From the NCBI RefSeq assembly GCF_001434835.1, contig NZ_AZDV01000028.1, positions 380,237 to 444,236 on the forward strand: a DNA stretch of 64,000 nt, read 5' to 3'. The DNA is from Levilactobacillus acidifarinae DSM 19394 = JCM 15949 (GTDB lineage Bacteria; Bacillota; Bacilli; Lactobacillales; Lactobacillaceae). The notes beneath the pieces were generated by a model, which was not told the DNA's origin, searched no databases, and saw only the letters and a program-made list of their open reading frames with translations. The first letter of the stretch is position 1, and the number at the start of each line of letters is the position of its first letter. A program made the position numbers and the translations under genes. Of this stretch, positions 7,384-15,987 are shown piece after piece.

Positions 7384-9174
7384 GTGAAACTCGCAAATTA
7401 TAAACGCTTATGGGGCGTTCTGGTGGCCGGGATCGCCGCGTTAAGTGCTCAGTTCATCTTTCAACAACCACACTGGACGGCCGGGATTCTGATCGTCGCC
7501 GGCAGTCTGATCGCCCTACTTATGTTCATCGACATGGTGCAGACTTTAAAATCCGGTAAATTTGGGGTCGACCTCTTAGCCATCACGGCGGTGATCGCCA
7601 CGCTGGCCGTAGGTGAATACTGGGCCGCCCTCATCGTTTTGCTCATGCTGACCGGTGGGGACGCCCTAGAAGACTTTGCCGCCCACCGGGCCAACACCGA
7701 GCTGCAAAGCCTCTTGGCAAATTCGCCCCAAGATGCCCACCTGGTCACGGCCAATACCCTCACGGACATTCATATTGACGCCGTCACCGTCGGCCAAGAG
7801 CTGCTGGTTAAACCCGGCGAAGCCATCCCCGTAGACGGCACGGTGTTGCAAGGGACCACCACGGTCGATGAATCCTCGCTGACCGGTGAATCTCGTCCCA
7901 TCGATAAGGGGCCCAACGACACCGTGATGTCTGGGGCCATCAACGGCGATCAAGCCATCCATATCCGGGCCGACCAGACCGCGGCCAATAGTCAATACCA
8001 AAACATCGTGCGCTTGGTCCAACAGGCCGAAAATCAACCGGCCCACTTCGTCCGCATGGCCGACCGTTACGCCGTCCCCTTTACCTTGGGGGCCTACCTC
8101 ATCGCCGGTATCGCTTGGTGGTTATCGGGTGATCCCGTCCGCGTCGCCGAGGTCTTAGTGGTGGCGTCGCCATGTCCGTTGATTTTAGCCGCGCCCATCG
8201 CCCTCGTCTCCGGGATGAGTCGCGCCAGTCGGAACGGCATCATCGTCAAGACCGGGACCACGCTAGAAAAATTGGCCCAGGTTCGCAGTTTTGCTTTCGA
8301 CAAAACGGGAACGATTACCCAGGGTCACCTGGTCGTGGCCAGCGTCTTGCCCCAGGCCGGGATGACCAGCGACCGGCTACTCCAGCTCGCCGCCAGCGTG
8401 GAACAGCACTCCAATCACGTGTTAGCGCGATCGTTACTGGCCGCTAACCAACAAGCCTTACTAGCCGCCAGCGACGTTACGGAGACCACCGCGGCCGGGA
8501 TTCAGGCCACCATTGACGGTCAAACGGTCCGGGCCGGTAAAGCCGGCTACGTGACTAACGAACCCATTCGGAAGGTCCAACAGACCGCCGTTTACGTCGC
8601 GGTCAACGACCAGTACGTGGGGTGCGTTACCTTTACCGACCGGGTACGGCCGGAAGCGGCCACGACCATGGCCACCCTTCACCGGCTGGGCATCACCAAT
8701 CTTCTAATGATTTCCGGGGACCAACCGGCTATCGCCCACCAGATTGCCCGCGAGGTCGGTATCGACCAAATTCACGCGGAGTGCCTACCGGCCGATAAAA
8801 TTGACGTGTTACGTCAGCTTCCCACCGACCAGCGGCCCGTGGCCATGGTCGGTGACGGGGTCAACGACGCACCGTCGCTGGTCACGGCCGATGTGGGGAT
8901 CGCCATGGGCGCTCACGGCGCCACCGCGGCCAGTGAATCCGCCGACGCGGTGGTCTTAAAAGACGACCTGACCCGGGTCAGCACCGCCGTCAAAATTTCG
9001 CGGGACACCATGCGGATTGCCCGTCAATCGGTTCTGATCGGCATCGCCATCTGCACTGGGCTCATGCTGATTGCCAGCTTCGGGATCATCCCCGCCATCA
9101 TCGGCGCCTTGTTCCAAGAGGCCGTGGACACCATTACGATTCTCTACGCCTTACGGGCCAGAACGGATCGGTAA
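7384..9174 (+). CDS. Heavy-metal-type P1B ATPase with SPC motif
   Basis: A 596-residue cation pump without an N-terminal metal-binding domain. Membrane helices at about 10-90 lead to the actuator motif LTGES (166-170), the transmembrane metal motif SPCPLI (262-267), the phosphorylation site DKTGT (306-310), then MISGD (442-446), GDGVNDAPS (490-498) and two final helices. The usual CPC is SPC, as in P1B-4 pumps, but the C-terminal helix lacks the HEG(G/S)T motif of that group (FQEAVDTITILYAL instead), and the nucleotide-domain HP dipeptide reads HSNHVLA with N for P's neighbour. The metal is therefore uncertain. It lies divergent from tetR. GGAGG precedes the start. Confidence 0.88.
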   Translation: MKLANYKRLWGVLVAGIAALSAQFIFQQPHWTAGILIVAGSLIALLMFIDMVQTLKSGKFGVDLLAITAVIATLAVGEYWAALIVLLMLTGGDALEDFAAHRANTELQSLLANSPQDAHLVTANTLTDIHIDAVTVGQELLVKPGEAIPVDGTVLQGTTTVDESSLTGESRPIDKGPNDTVMSGAINGDQAIHIRADQTAANSQYQNIVRLVQQAENQPAHFVRMADRYAVPFTLGAYLIAGIAWWLSGDPVRVAEVLVVASPCPLILAAPIALVSGMSRASRNGIIVKTGTTLEKLAQVRSFAFDKTGTITQGHLVVASVLPQAGMTSDRLLQLAASVEQHSNHVLARSLLAANQQALLAASDVTETTAAGIQATIDGQTVRAGKAGYVTNEPIRKVQQTAVYVAVNDQYVGCVTFTDRVRPEAATTMATLHRLGITNLLMISGDQPAIAHQIAREVGIDQIHAECLPADKIDVLRQLPTDQRPVAMVGDGVNDAPSLVTADVGIAMGAHGATAASESADAVVLKDDLTRVSTAVKISRDTMRIARQSVLIGIAICTGLMLIASFGIIPAIIGALFQEAVDTITILYALRARTDR

Positions 9175-9188
9175 CCTTAATCCTTTTC

Positions 9189-9222
9189 AAAACTCGTGGC
9201 CGCAATCAGCCGCGAGTTTTTT
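9189..9222 (+). terminator. Terminator of the P-type ATPase gene
   Basis: AAAACTCGTGGC pairs with GCCGCGAGTTTT (one mismatch) and runs into a T-rich tract. Confidence 0.8.
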
Positions 9223-9350
9223 ATTGACCCCCGTAATCAATGTGTGCGTGTTTCCATAATAGTCATCCTAACCATTTCCCTGTAAGGCCGTTTAACCCCG
9301 CTCACTTCTAAATTGGTCCTATGCTGAGGATAATCTAAGGAGGGGGTTCC

Positions 9351-9761
9351 ATGACAACATTTAAACACCCACTCGCCCATCAAGTGGCGAGTGCTTATTT
9401 AAAGGCATTACCGTTAGTCAGCATTCTTGTATTGTTAAATTGTCAGTTCATCGTCGGCCATTTCGTTTGGAATTGGTCACCGATAAACTGGTATTGGTTC
9501 CTGAGTTACGGGCTGTTTCCGTTGGCGGACCGAGACGTGCGCCATCTCATCAATTTACTGAGTCAACGCGCCGAATCAGCCCCCACCGCACCGAAACCTC
9601 GCGCCGCCCTCTACGCCGCGGGTCTGCCCCTAATGCCCTTAGAAGACTACGACCCGCACCAAGTCCATATTTTACCGGCATTGGGCCGCGTCAGCCTCAC
9701 CTTGCTTCTGGCACCGGCGATTGTCCTGATTAGCCAGATTGGCCACCACAACGCCCTCTAA
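9351..9761 (+). CDS. Hypothetical membrane protein, 136 aa
   Basis: No family recognised. Two hydrophobic segments flank a polar middle: residues 18-37 (LKALPLVSILVLLNCQFIVG) with a Trp-rich extension to 55, and 112-129 (VSLTLLLAPAIVLISQIG). The middle carries RDVRHLINLLSQRAE and a Pro/Ala linker. The ATG follows AAGGAGGGGG closely. It stands alone between two terminators. A GATAAT at 9330-9335 could be its -10. Confidence 0.7.
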   Translation: MTTFKHPLAHQVASAYLKALPLVSILVLLNCQFIVGHFVWNWSPINWYWFLSYGLFPLADRDVRHLINLLSQRAESAPTAPKPRAALYAAGLPLMPLEDYDPHQVHILPALGRVSLTLLLAPAIVLISQIGHHNAL

Positions 9762-9768
9762 TCAAAAG

Positions 9769-9812
9769 CGCCACCGTTACGAGAATAATTCCCGTTAACG
9801 GTGACGTTTTTT
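9769..9812 (+). terminator. Terminator of the 136-aa membrane protein gene
   Basis: CGCCACCGTTA pairs with TAACGGTGACG (one mismatch), followed by TTTTTT. It also faces the end of the convergent amidohydrolase gene. Confidence 0.75.
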
Positions 9813-9833
9813 GCTAAGATTGGGTGAATCGGC

Positions 9834-11042
9834 CTAGTCGGCCAGAATCCCCTTCTTATAAACTTGTTTGTCGGTCTGTTGGACGGCGTGAATGTCGGCT
9901 AACGGATTGGCGTCTAAGACAACGAAGTCCGCCACCTTCCCCGTTGCTAACGTGCCGTATCGATCATCGATTTGTAGTAATTTCGCGGCGTTTTGCGTCG
10001 CGCCCAATAAGGCTTGGTACGGCGTAAGACCCATCTCGGTCATTAAGACGATTTCGTCCGTGGTCCCGGTGGTAAACCCGTTAAACGGGGTTCCCGCATC
10101 GGTTCCCACGGCGTAGTTGATCCCCGAGTTCAACGCAATGCGCATATTTTTATAGAAGATTTCCTTCACGCCGGCGTTCTTTCGGTAGACGTAATCTGGC
10201 ACGATTTCCTTGCCGTAGCGGTCGATCTTATCGCAAGGACTCAGCGTCGGCACCAAATAAGTGCCTTGGTCCTTCATCAGTTGAATCTGATCGGCGTCGA
10301 TGTAGATCCCGTGTTCGATAGAATCTACCCCAGCTTCAAGTGAGAGTTGGATCCCCCGGTTACCCTGGGCATGTGAGGCCACCGTCATGTGCTTACTATG
10401 AGCTTCTTGCACGGCCACGCGAATCTCTTCTTCGGTCAGTTCCGTATCGTCAACCTCGTCGTCGGCGGACATGACGCCCCCGGTAGCCATGACCTTGATG
10501 TTACCGGCCCCTAACTTAAAGTTTTCCCGGACGGCCCGGCGCACATCGGTGGCGGAATTGACCAGGTGCCCCAGATTACTTTCCCCGTCAAGGCCCTGCG
10601 GTTCATCCCCGTGGCCGCCAATGATGGAAATCGGGCGCCCGGAACCGTCGATCTCGGTTCCACCCAGTTCACCGGCCTTTTGCAGGCGCGACAACTTGAT
10701 GTCCACCCCGAACGCACAACCGCAGTCCCGAATATAGGTCACCCCGTCGTGCAGTAACGCCTTCAAGTTCTTTAACGCCCGGTAGGTCACTTCCGTTTCG
10801 GAGAGATGATCCCCCGGTTGGTCCGCCGCTCCACTCATGATATGGGTGTGCACGTTCATCAGCCCGGGAATCACCACCTTACCACGTAAATCAATCGTTT
10901 CCCCCGCTACGGTCTCCGCTGCCGGCGCGCCCGTACCGAGGGCCGTAATGACGCCGTGATCGTCCACGGTCAGGTAGGTATCGGGTTGTAATTGGTCATC
11001 AACGCCGTTAAAGAGCTGGGCGTGTAAAAATGTTTTTGTCAT
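9834..11042 (-). CDS. Metal-dependent amidohydrolase (imidazolonepropionase/prolidase-like)
   Basis: A 402-residue amidohydrolase of the group that includes imidazolonepropionase-like hydrolases and Xaa-Pro/Xaa-Arg dipeptidases. PGLMNVHTHIMSG holds the first HxH metal site; IKVMATGGVMS carries the bridging Lys; VASHAQGNRGI and SIEHGIYID give the two further His ligands; AVGTDAGTPF gives the catalytic Asp. The C-terminal beta-sandwich closes with GTLATGKVADFVVLDANPL. The ATG at 11042 is favoured because AAGGGAG is 8 nt upstream; an in-frame TTG lies 6 nt earlier. The natural substrate is unknown. It is cytoplasmic and stands alone. Confidence 0.85.
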   Translation of the reverse strand: MTKTFLHAQLFNGVDDQLQPDTYLTVDDHGVITALGTGAPAAETVAGETIDLRGKVVIPGLMNVHTHIMSGAADQPGDHLSETEVTYRALKNLKALLHDGVTYIRDCGCAFGVDIKLSRLQKAGELGGTEIDGSGRPISIIGGHGDEPQGLDGESNLGHLVNSATDVRRAVRENFKLGAGNIKVMATGGVMSADDEVDDTELTEEEIRVAVQEAHSKHMTVASHAQGNRGIQLSLEAGVDSIEHGIYIDADQIQLMKDQGTYLVPTLSPCDKIDRYGKEIVPDYVYRKNAGVKEIFYKNMRIALNSGINYAVGTDAGTPFNGFTTGTTDEIVLMTEMGLTPYQALLGATQNAAKLLQIDDRYGTLATGKVADFVVLDANPLADIHAVQQTDKQVYKKGILAD

Positions 11043-11212
11043 GAACAAAACTCCCTTGAATTCAGTAATTAGTCAAATTCTAAGAGAACTTCTCATAATT
11101 GTCAATTTAATTTCAGGCTATTAAGCATAGTTATGTTCAAAAACCCTGTAAATACAATGTTTACCTGAGTATTAATTGAACTCATTATTTTTTAATCTAA
11201 AAGTTGAGCACG

Positions 11213-11247
11213 AAAAAAGGTCACCATCCGAAGATGGTGACCTTTTT
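11213..11247 (-). terminator. Perfect bidirectional terminator of the cold-shock gene
   Basis: AAAAAGGTCACCATC pairs perfectly with GATGGTGACCTTTTT around CGAA (T-rich on both strands). Confidence 0.92.
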
Positions 11248-11266
11248 GGCTATAGGCTAATGTAAA

Positions 11267-11470
11267 TTAGTCAACAACCGTAACGTTAGCAGCTTGTGGG
11301 CCACGATCGCCTTGTTCTACGTCAAGGGATACGTGTTGGCCTTCTTCAAGAGTCTTGAAGCCTTCACTGTTGATAGCAGAGAAGTGAACGAAAACGTCTG
11401 AGCCGTTTTCAAGAGTGATGAAGCCGTAACCTTTATCAGCGTTGAACCATTTAACAGTACCTTGTTCCAT
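11267..11470 (-). CDS. Cold-shock protein (CspA family)
   Basis: A 67-residue single cold-shock domain that binds single-stranded [23 protein letters not shown] opens it; RNP1 is KGYGFITL (13-20) and RNP2 is VFVHF (26-30), with the conserved ending GPQAANVTV. The start at 11470 follows GGAGG; the open frame upstream is untranslated leader. The promoter lies about 120 nt further up, leaving the long 5' leader typical of cold-shock mRNAs, which control translation by refolding at low temperature. Codon choice (GTT, GAA, AAA-rich) differs from GC-rich neighbours, consistent with high expression. Confidence 0.96.
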   Translation of the reverse strand: MEQGTVKWFNADKGYGFITLENGSDVFVHFSAINSEGFKTLEEGQHVSLDVEQGDRGPQAANVTVVD

Positions 11471-11592
11471 AAGAATGAAACCTCCGTGCGCATAGCGCAA
11501 TAATATTTGCATTTGAAAGCTGGGGTAAAAAGGAGCCATTCTTAAAGAACGTCGAGCCTTTAAAACTTCCGAACCATAAATACATTAACCAT

Positions 11593-11621
11593 AGGATAAC
11601 AGGTATTGCCCAGAATAGCAA
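11593..11621 (-). promoter_or_regulatory. Promoter of the cold-shock gene, giving a ~115-nt leader
   Basis: On the minus strand TTGCTA (11616-11621) is 17 bp from TATCCT (11593-11598), with an extended TG (TGTTATCCT). The transcript would carry a ~115-nt untranslated leader. Confidence 0.75.
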
Positions 11622-11658
11622 ATGGGAAATCCTAAATATTTGCTGAAATTGATAATAA

Positions 11659-12267
11659 TTAGTCTAATCGTTCCGCTAACCACCGGTACGCCGCCATTAC
11701 TTCGTGGGGTGTTAAATGATGCGTTCCCCCGGTCACCTCAAGGGTGGTCGCTATTTTCAGGTTCTGACAGGCCGTCGCGATTTTTTGAACGGTGGCCACG
11801 CTGACCAACGGATCTCGTTGCCCCGCCGATAACCAAACTTCTCGCCGAGCGTCCGTCACCGGTTGGGCCACGTCCAACCATAACGGGTGAAATAGCAGGG
11901 CGACCCGACCAGGTAACAGCCCCGTACGAATCCCGTAGGCCCCTAACGCCGCCCCGTTAGAGTATCCAACCGTGACCAGTTGCGACACGTCCCAGTGGTT
12001 CTCACGACACACTCGGCGGGCTTGAGCGGCCACCCACCGGGTCTCTTGGTCGACCTGTGCCGGTTGGGCCGGTGAACTGGCCGTTTGGGTGTAATACTGC
12101 CGTTGGGCCCCCACGCCCTGCCGCCCCGCAATCGTCAATAGCGGACTTTGCGGCGCTAACCGGCGACCAAATTCCAAGATTTCGCGGCTAGTTCCGCCCG
12201 TTCCCTGAAGCAACAACAATGGTGGCGCCGTATTAGCGCCGGGCATGGTTTCAATCAACTCACTCAT
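11659..12267 (-). CDS. Alpha/beta hydrolase, carboxylesterase-like
   Basis: A 202-residue serine hydrolase of the small esterase/phospholipase group (YvaK/predicted hydrolase type). PPLLLLQGTGGTSRE gives the oxyanion strand; GYSNGA (101-106) is the nucleophile elbow with S103; AGQRDPLV (148-155) gives D152; GGTHHLT (180-186) gives the catalytic His. It is cytoplasmic, with no signal peptide. It is the last gene of a mutY operon, and its ribosome site GGGGTGG overlaps the stop codon of the 106-aa gene before it. The substrate is unknown. Confidence 0.85.
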   Translation of the reverse strand: MSELIETMPGANTAPPLLLLQGTGGTSREILEFGRRLAPQSPLLTIAGRQGVGAQRQYYTQTASSPAQPAQVDQETRWVAAQARRVCRENHWDVSQLVTVGYSNGAALGAYGIRTGLLPGRVALLFHPLWLDVAQPVTDARREVWLSAGQRDPLVSVATVQKIATACQNLKIATTLEVTGGTHHLTPHEVMAAYRWLAERLD

Positions 12268-12279
12268 GATTAACCACCC

Positions 12280-12600
12280 CTACCGGTGAACCACGATTTC
12301 TACCGTATCCTTCTGGGGAGCCACGTTCAGCCCAAAACAGGGTTCGGTTAAAATCTTACCGTATTCGTCTAAAACGTCATTAGGGAGTGGCGTGTGTTCG
12401 TGAAGCTTGGCAACCAGCTCTTCCGGAGTCTCCAGGTCCGCTAAGTTGACAAACAGCAGCGCATCGTTGATCAAATCGTGGACCAAATCACTCAGTAACC
12501 CGTTTGGCTTGCCCGTGGCATCCGTAATGATGACTTGTGAACTGGCCATGGGTTGGTGATTGACGGAAACGAATTTTAAAATCGTAAAAATGGTTGGCAT
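12280..12600 (-). CDS. Conserved-looking hypothetical protein, 106 aa
   Basis: No family recognised. It is a soluble, mixed alpha/beta, acidic protein: MPTIFTILKFVSVNHQPM, then SSQVIITDATGKPNG, a hydrophobic middle (LVHDLINDALLFVNLAD) and a final strand TVEIVVHR. GGGGGAG lies 7 nt before the ATG. It begins 13 bp after mutY and ends 12 bp before the esterase gene, so the three are almost surely one operon. That placement is the only clue to its role. Confidence 0.75.
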   Translation of the reverse strand: MPTIFTILKFVSVNHQPMASSQVIITDATGKPNGLLSDLVHDLINDALLFVNLADLETPEELVAKLHEHTPLPNDVLDEYGKILTEPCFGLNVAPQKDTVEIVVHR

Positions 12601-12613
12601 AAGTAAACTCCCC

Positions 12614-13744
12614 CTATTTATTGACGGCTGAACGGCTTTTCGCCCAGCGCTGCATCATTTTTTCTTGCACCTTCGGTAACGGTAACGCCTTTACTTGCTC
12701 ACGTGGCACCCACTCACCCGGAAAATAGGTCAGGTCTAACGCGCTTGAAACTTCAGCGACCAAGAGTTTGACCTGCCACCGTTGATGCGTGTAGGTCTGA
12801 CTGACGGCCTGGCCGCCCAGTGGCTGAAAGGTCACTGCTAGGTGGTAGTCTTGCGCCCACCGCTGCTCTATCGCCGTGATATCGGCCGCTAACGTGGTTG
12901 GTTCGGGGGCTTCATCCGGCTGTAAATCGGCTTTAGTGACCAACGGATAGGTCCAATAACCGGTCAGCATTTGCTGACTCGTCCGCTGAACCACCAAGTC
13001 ACCAGCCGGCGAGTGAACCAGTAAGCCATAATACGGAATCAATTTGGGCCGGGGTTTCTTGGTTTTTACCGGAAAATCTAGTACCCGATTATCACGATAC
13101 GACGCGTCAAACCGCCGCACGGGTGAATGAGCCGGATCGGAATTTTTGGCGGTCATGTAGCTCGATCCCAAGTCCATCACGGCCTGGTTGAAGTCCCCCG
13201 GCCGCTGAGGATCCACGATGGGGTGAATCGCGTCAAAGAAGAGCTGGCGCGTCTTGGGCTGGGCAATGTCGGCGTCGATCAGTAATAGCCGCGCAAAGAC
13301 CCGAAAGGCGTTGCCGTCGACGGCCGGCACCACCTCCTTAAAGGCGATACTGGCAATTGCGCAGGCCGTGTACGGCCCGATGCCGACTAAGTCCTGGAGG
13401 GCCACTGCGGTCCGGGGCCACTGGCCATGATAATCGGTGACTAATTGCTGGGCCGCCCGTTGTAGGTTGCGGGCTCGTGAATAGTAGCCGAGCCCCTGCC
13501 AGGCCTTCAACAAATCCGGTTCGGCGGCGTGGGCCAACGCTTCAACCGTGGGAAAAGCCGCCATAAACCGTTGATAGTACGGAATCACCGTGTTGACCTG
13601 CGTTTGTTGGAGCATGATCTCACTGACCCACACGTGATAGGGGTCCTGGTCATGCCGCCAGGGCAAATCGCGACCTTCCTGATCGTACCAAGCGAGTAAC
13701 GTGCGCCGAAAGTCGGCAATCGTCGTGGTTGACCATTTTTCCAT
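12614..13744 (-). CDS. mutY: A/G-specific adenine glycosylase MutY, lacking the [4Fe-4S] cysteines
   Basis: A 376-residue base-excision-repair enzyme that removes adenine paired with 8-oxoguanine. The start at 13744 (MEKWSTTT) is chosen because GGAGG lies about 7 nt upstream; the ATG 6 nt earlier abuts it. The HhH-GPD domain is clear: EIMLQQTQV with the catalytic Glu near residue 42, LVGIGPYTACAIASIAF (helix-hairpin-helix) and PAVDGNAFRVFARL with the catalytic Asp near 143. The C-terminal MutT-like 8-oxoG domain follows (IPYYGLLVHSPAGDLV). Where E. coli MutY has its four cluster cysteines, this one reads YMTAKNSDPAHSPVRRFDAS without any Cys. Clusterless MutY is known in some lactic acid bacteria. 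Confidence 0.93.
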   Translation of the reverse strand: MEKWSTTTIADFRRTLLAWYDQEGRDLPWRHDQDPYHVWVSEIMLQQTQVNTVIPYYQRFMAAFPTVEALAHAAEPDLLKAWQGLGYYSRARNLQRAAQQLVTDYHGQWPRTAVALQDLVGIGPYTACAIASIAFKEVVPAVDGNAFRVFARLLLIDADIAQPKTRQLFFDAIHPIVDPQRPGDFNQAVMDLGSSYMTAKNSDPAHSPVRRFDASYRDNRVLDFPVKTKKPRPKLIPYYGLLVHSPAGDLVVQRTSQQMLTGYWTYPLVTKADLQPDEAPEPTTLAADITAIEQRWAQDYHLAVTFQPLGGQAVSQTYTHQRWQVKLLVAEVSSALDLTYFPGEWVPREQVKALPLPKVQEKMMQRWAKSRSAVNK

Positions 13745-13928
13745 GAGCATCCCTCCAGAATGACGATTTAATACATCAATAATGCACTAATTAAATCAGC
13801 TAGACTAAAATTAGGCGCCCTCCAATACTCAGGGTGAACGGTTGACACGCCCCCAGACCGGACACTGATCAACTGAAGAGGCCAAGTTACTTTCCAAAAT
13901 TACCTTCATGACCAGTGTAAGCTGAAGG

Positions 13929-14066
13929 GTTAGTCAGAAATGGGCTCAGGGGCGAAATTTGTGTTGGCCGGTGTTCTTTTACCGGCCTAGACAAGGGCCG
14001 GTTTTCAAGGCCTGATTTATGGAGTTGAAGCTGTGCCCACCCCGTTTCAGCCCGTTGCTGACTAGC
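13929..14066 (+). repeat. Foldback intergenic repeat, copy A (~138 bp)
   Basis: Terminal arms GTTAGTCAGAAATGGGCT and AGCCCGTTGCTGACTAGC pair with three mismatches. The interior (TCAGGGGCGAAATTT, CCGGCCTAGACAA, TTGAAGC, GTGCCC, CCCCGTT) matches copy B at 27158-27299 in the same order and orientation. There is no ORF. It lies between mutY and the orphan oppA at 14248. The size, foldback and two copies fit a MITE-like or structured-RNA intergenic repeat. Confidence 0.75.
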
Positions 14067-14181
14067 CCGGCAGCGTTGGCTCACCCGGATTAGAGTCTTA
14101 GATCCTAACCTAGTGTATAATCATTTTCTTAATTCTAGCGAATTCCCCGGCCCATCACAAGTCACGGCCCTTAACTGGGAC

Positions 14182-14210
14182 TTGACGCCACTATTTTGCT
14201 CCCCTATCAT
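14182..14210 (+). promoter_or_regulatory. Promoter of the orphan oppA-like gene
   Basis: TTGACG (14182-14187), 17-bp spacer, TATCAT (14205-14210). It is 38 bp before the GTG start. An additional TATAAT at 14116-14121, just past repeat copy A, lacks a good -35. Confidence 0.65.
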
Positions 14211-14247
14211 CAAACAGGAAGCTGTTTACATATCGGAGGGGTCAATA

Positions 14248-15903
14248 GTGAAACACTGGATTATCCCATTTTTAATTATCCTGGTCGGCGGGTTAGCCGG
14301 CTGTACGCAAAATACCACCGTCAATTCTACCAGTGACAGCAAAGGGGTCATGGCCCAGCGGCAAACCTTGGACCTGGCGACCGGGAACCCGCTGACCACC
14401 TTAGACACCGACAAAATGGATCAGTTTGGTCGCCTCAACAACACCATCGAAGGTCTATATCAAACGAACCGCGATGGTCAGGCCCAGTTAGCCCTGGCCC
14501 AACGCGTCAAGGTCAACGCCGCTAAAACGACCTATACCTTCACTTTATGGAAGGATTCCTACTGGAGTAACGGTGACCTCATCACCGCTCAAAATTTCGT
14601 ATACGCTTGGCGCCGGGCCCTCGATCCACGAACCAAGGCGCCCGACGCCGACCTATTCCGGGGGATTCAAAACGCCAAACAAATTCTGGCCGGGCAGCTT
14701 CCCGCCGACCAGTTGGGCGTCCAAGCCCAGGGCAAGTTTAAGCTCATCGTGCACCTTGACCACCCCATGGCCGAACTCCCCCAACGCTTGGCCTATCCCC
14801 TGTTCGGCCCGCAAAATCAACGGATTGCTAAAAAGTTTGGCAAAAAGTACGCCACCAAACCGGAATACCAGGTCTACGCGGGCCCCTTCATGGTCAGCAG
14901 TCACGGCGACACCCGCCAACACTGGCACATGGTCCCCAACCCCCACTACTGGGACCGTAAGCACGTCTATCTGACCCGCATCAACGTCAACGTTTACCGG
15001 AGTCAGGCGAAGGCCTGGCACGACTATCGAGCCGGCAAACTCGACGAGGTGCGTCTCCTCACGAAGAAGAGTGTCAAAGCTTACGAATACAAGAATTCCT
15101 ACACCGCCCGGCCTTATTCACGCATGATTCTCCTAAACTACCGGCGTAACGGCCCCAACGTTCACCACAATCAACTGTTAGCTCAAAGCCAGGCTCGTCT
15201 GGCCATCTCCCACGCCATCAACCGCAAAACGTTAGGACGTAACACCTATGGGAGTGCCTCGTTACCCGCCCAAGGCATCGTCCCCGCCGGCCTTAGCCGC
15301 GGCCTAAGGGGCACCGCCGACTTTGCGGCCAGCCAGCCTCACCAAAAAACACTAAAGTACCAGCCTAAGGTGGCCCAACGCGAGTGGCGCGCCGCTTTAA
15401 AACGAGCGGGCCTGACCCACGTCACCCTGACGTTAAGCTATCTGGACGCGACAAACAGTCAGTCCCTAGCCAAACAATTGATTAAGCAGTTGACCCAAAC
15501 CCTGCCCGGCCTGACGATCAAACCCCAAGCCCGGGTCTGGCAACTTACAACCGACCGCTCGGCACCGTTAACGAGTGACCTCAACCTCACCACCCAACGA
15601 GCCCAGTACGCCGATCCGTTGTCAATGCTGTCGCTGTACACCTCCACCAGTACGGCCAATACCGGTCACTGGCGTAACTTTACCTACGACGATTTAGTAG
15701 CTCAGGCCAGCACCGCGCCGGCGTTCAACACCCACCGGTGGAAGACCCTGCTCAAGGCCGATGGCATCTTGATGCAACAACAGGGCGTCACCCCATTGTT
15801 TCAACCCGCCAGCACGTACCTGATCAATCCACACTTGAACGGCGTGCAGTTTAACACCGTGGGTACCCAGTCGAACTTCAAGGAAGCTTACTTCGTGAAA
15901 TAA
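14248..15903 (+). CDS. Peptide-binding lipoprotein, OppA family (orphan)
   Basis: A 551-residue extracellular solute-binding protein anchored by a lipid. The GTG at 14248 is chosen because GGAGGGG lies 7 nt upstream and because the signal peptide begins there: VKHWIIPFLIILVGGLAGC, with lipobox LAGC and lipidated C19. The open frame upstream would bury this signal. The OppA fold is marked by LWKDSYWSNGDLITAQNF, VYAWRRALDP and YPLFGPQNQRI. No permease or ATPase genes adjoin it, so it must deliver to a transporter encoded elsewhere. It is more Arg/His/Gln-rich and divergent than the second oppA at 27321. Confidence 0.87.
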   Translation: MKHWIIPFLIILVGGLAGCTQNTTVNSTSDSKGVMAQRQTLDLATGNPLTTLDTDKMDQFGRLNNTIEGLYQTNRDGQAQLALAQRVKVNAAKTTYTFTLWKDSYWSNGDLITAQNFVYAWRRALDPRTKAPDADLFRGIQNAKQILAGQLPADQLGVQAQGKFKLIVHLDHPMAELPQRLAYPLFGPQNQRIAKKFGKKYATKPEYQVYAGPFMVSSHGDTRQHWHMVPNPHYWDRKHVYLTRINVNVYRSQAKAWHDYRAGKLDEVRLLTKKSVKAYEYKNSYTARPYSRMILLNYRRNGPNVHHNQLLAQSQARLAISHAINRKTLGRNTYGSASLPAQGIVPAGLSRGLRGTADFAASQPHQKTLKYQPKVAQREWRAALKRAGLTHVTLTLSYLDATNSQSLAKQLIKQLTQTLPGLTIKPQARVWQLTTDRSAPLTSDLNLTTQRAQYADPLSMLSLYTSTSTANTGHWRNFTYDDLVAQASTAPAFNTHRWKTLLKADGILMQQQGVTPLFQPASTYLINPHLNGVQFNTVGTQSNFKEAYFVK

Positions 15904-15921
15904 TGTCACTAAACGATTGGC

Positions 15922-15983
15922 AAACCATTTAAAACGCGTCCGTTCAGAAATTTAGACCTGAACGGACGCGTTTTAAATGGTTT
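15922..15983. terminator. Perfect 26-bp inverted repeat, shared terminator of convergent genes
   Basis: The left arm 15922-15947 (AAACCATTTAAAACGCGTCC then GTTCAG) is matched base for base by 15958-15983, with a 10-nt loop. It serves the oppA gene on the plus strand and the 107-aa gene on the minus strand. The core stem ends in TTTTAAATGGTTT rather than a pure T-run on either side. Confidence 0.8.
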
Positions 15984-15987
15984 AACC

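Noticed and set aside
14113..14247. Longer start for the orphan oppA giving a 596-aa protein
   Set aside because: It would bury the lipoprotein signal peptide and overlap the promoter; the GTG at 14248 has a proper ribosome site.
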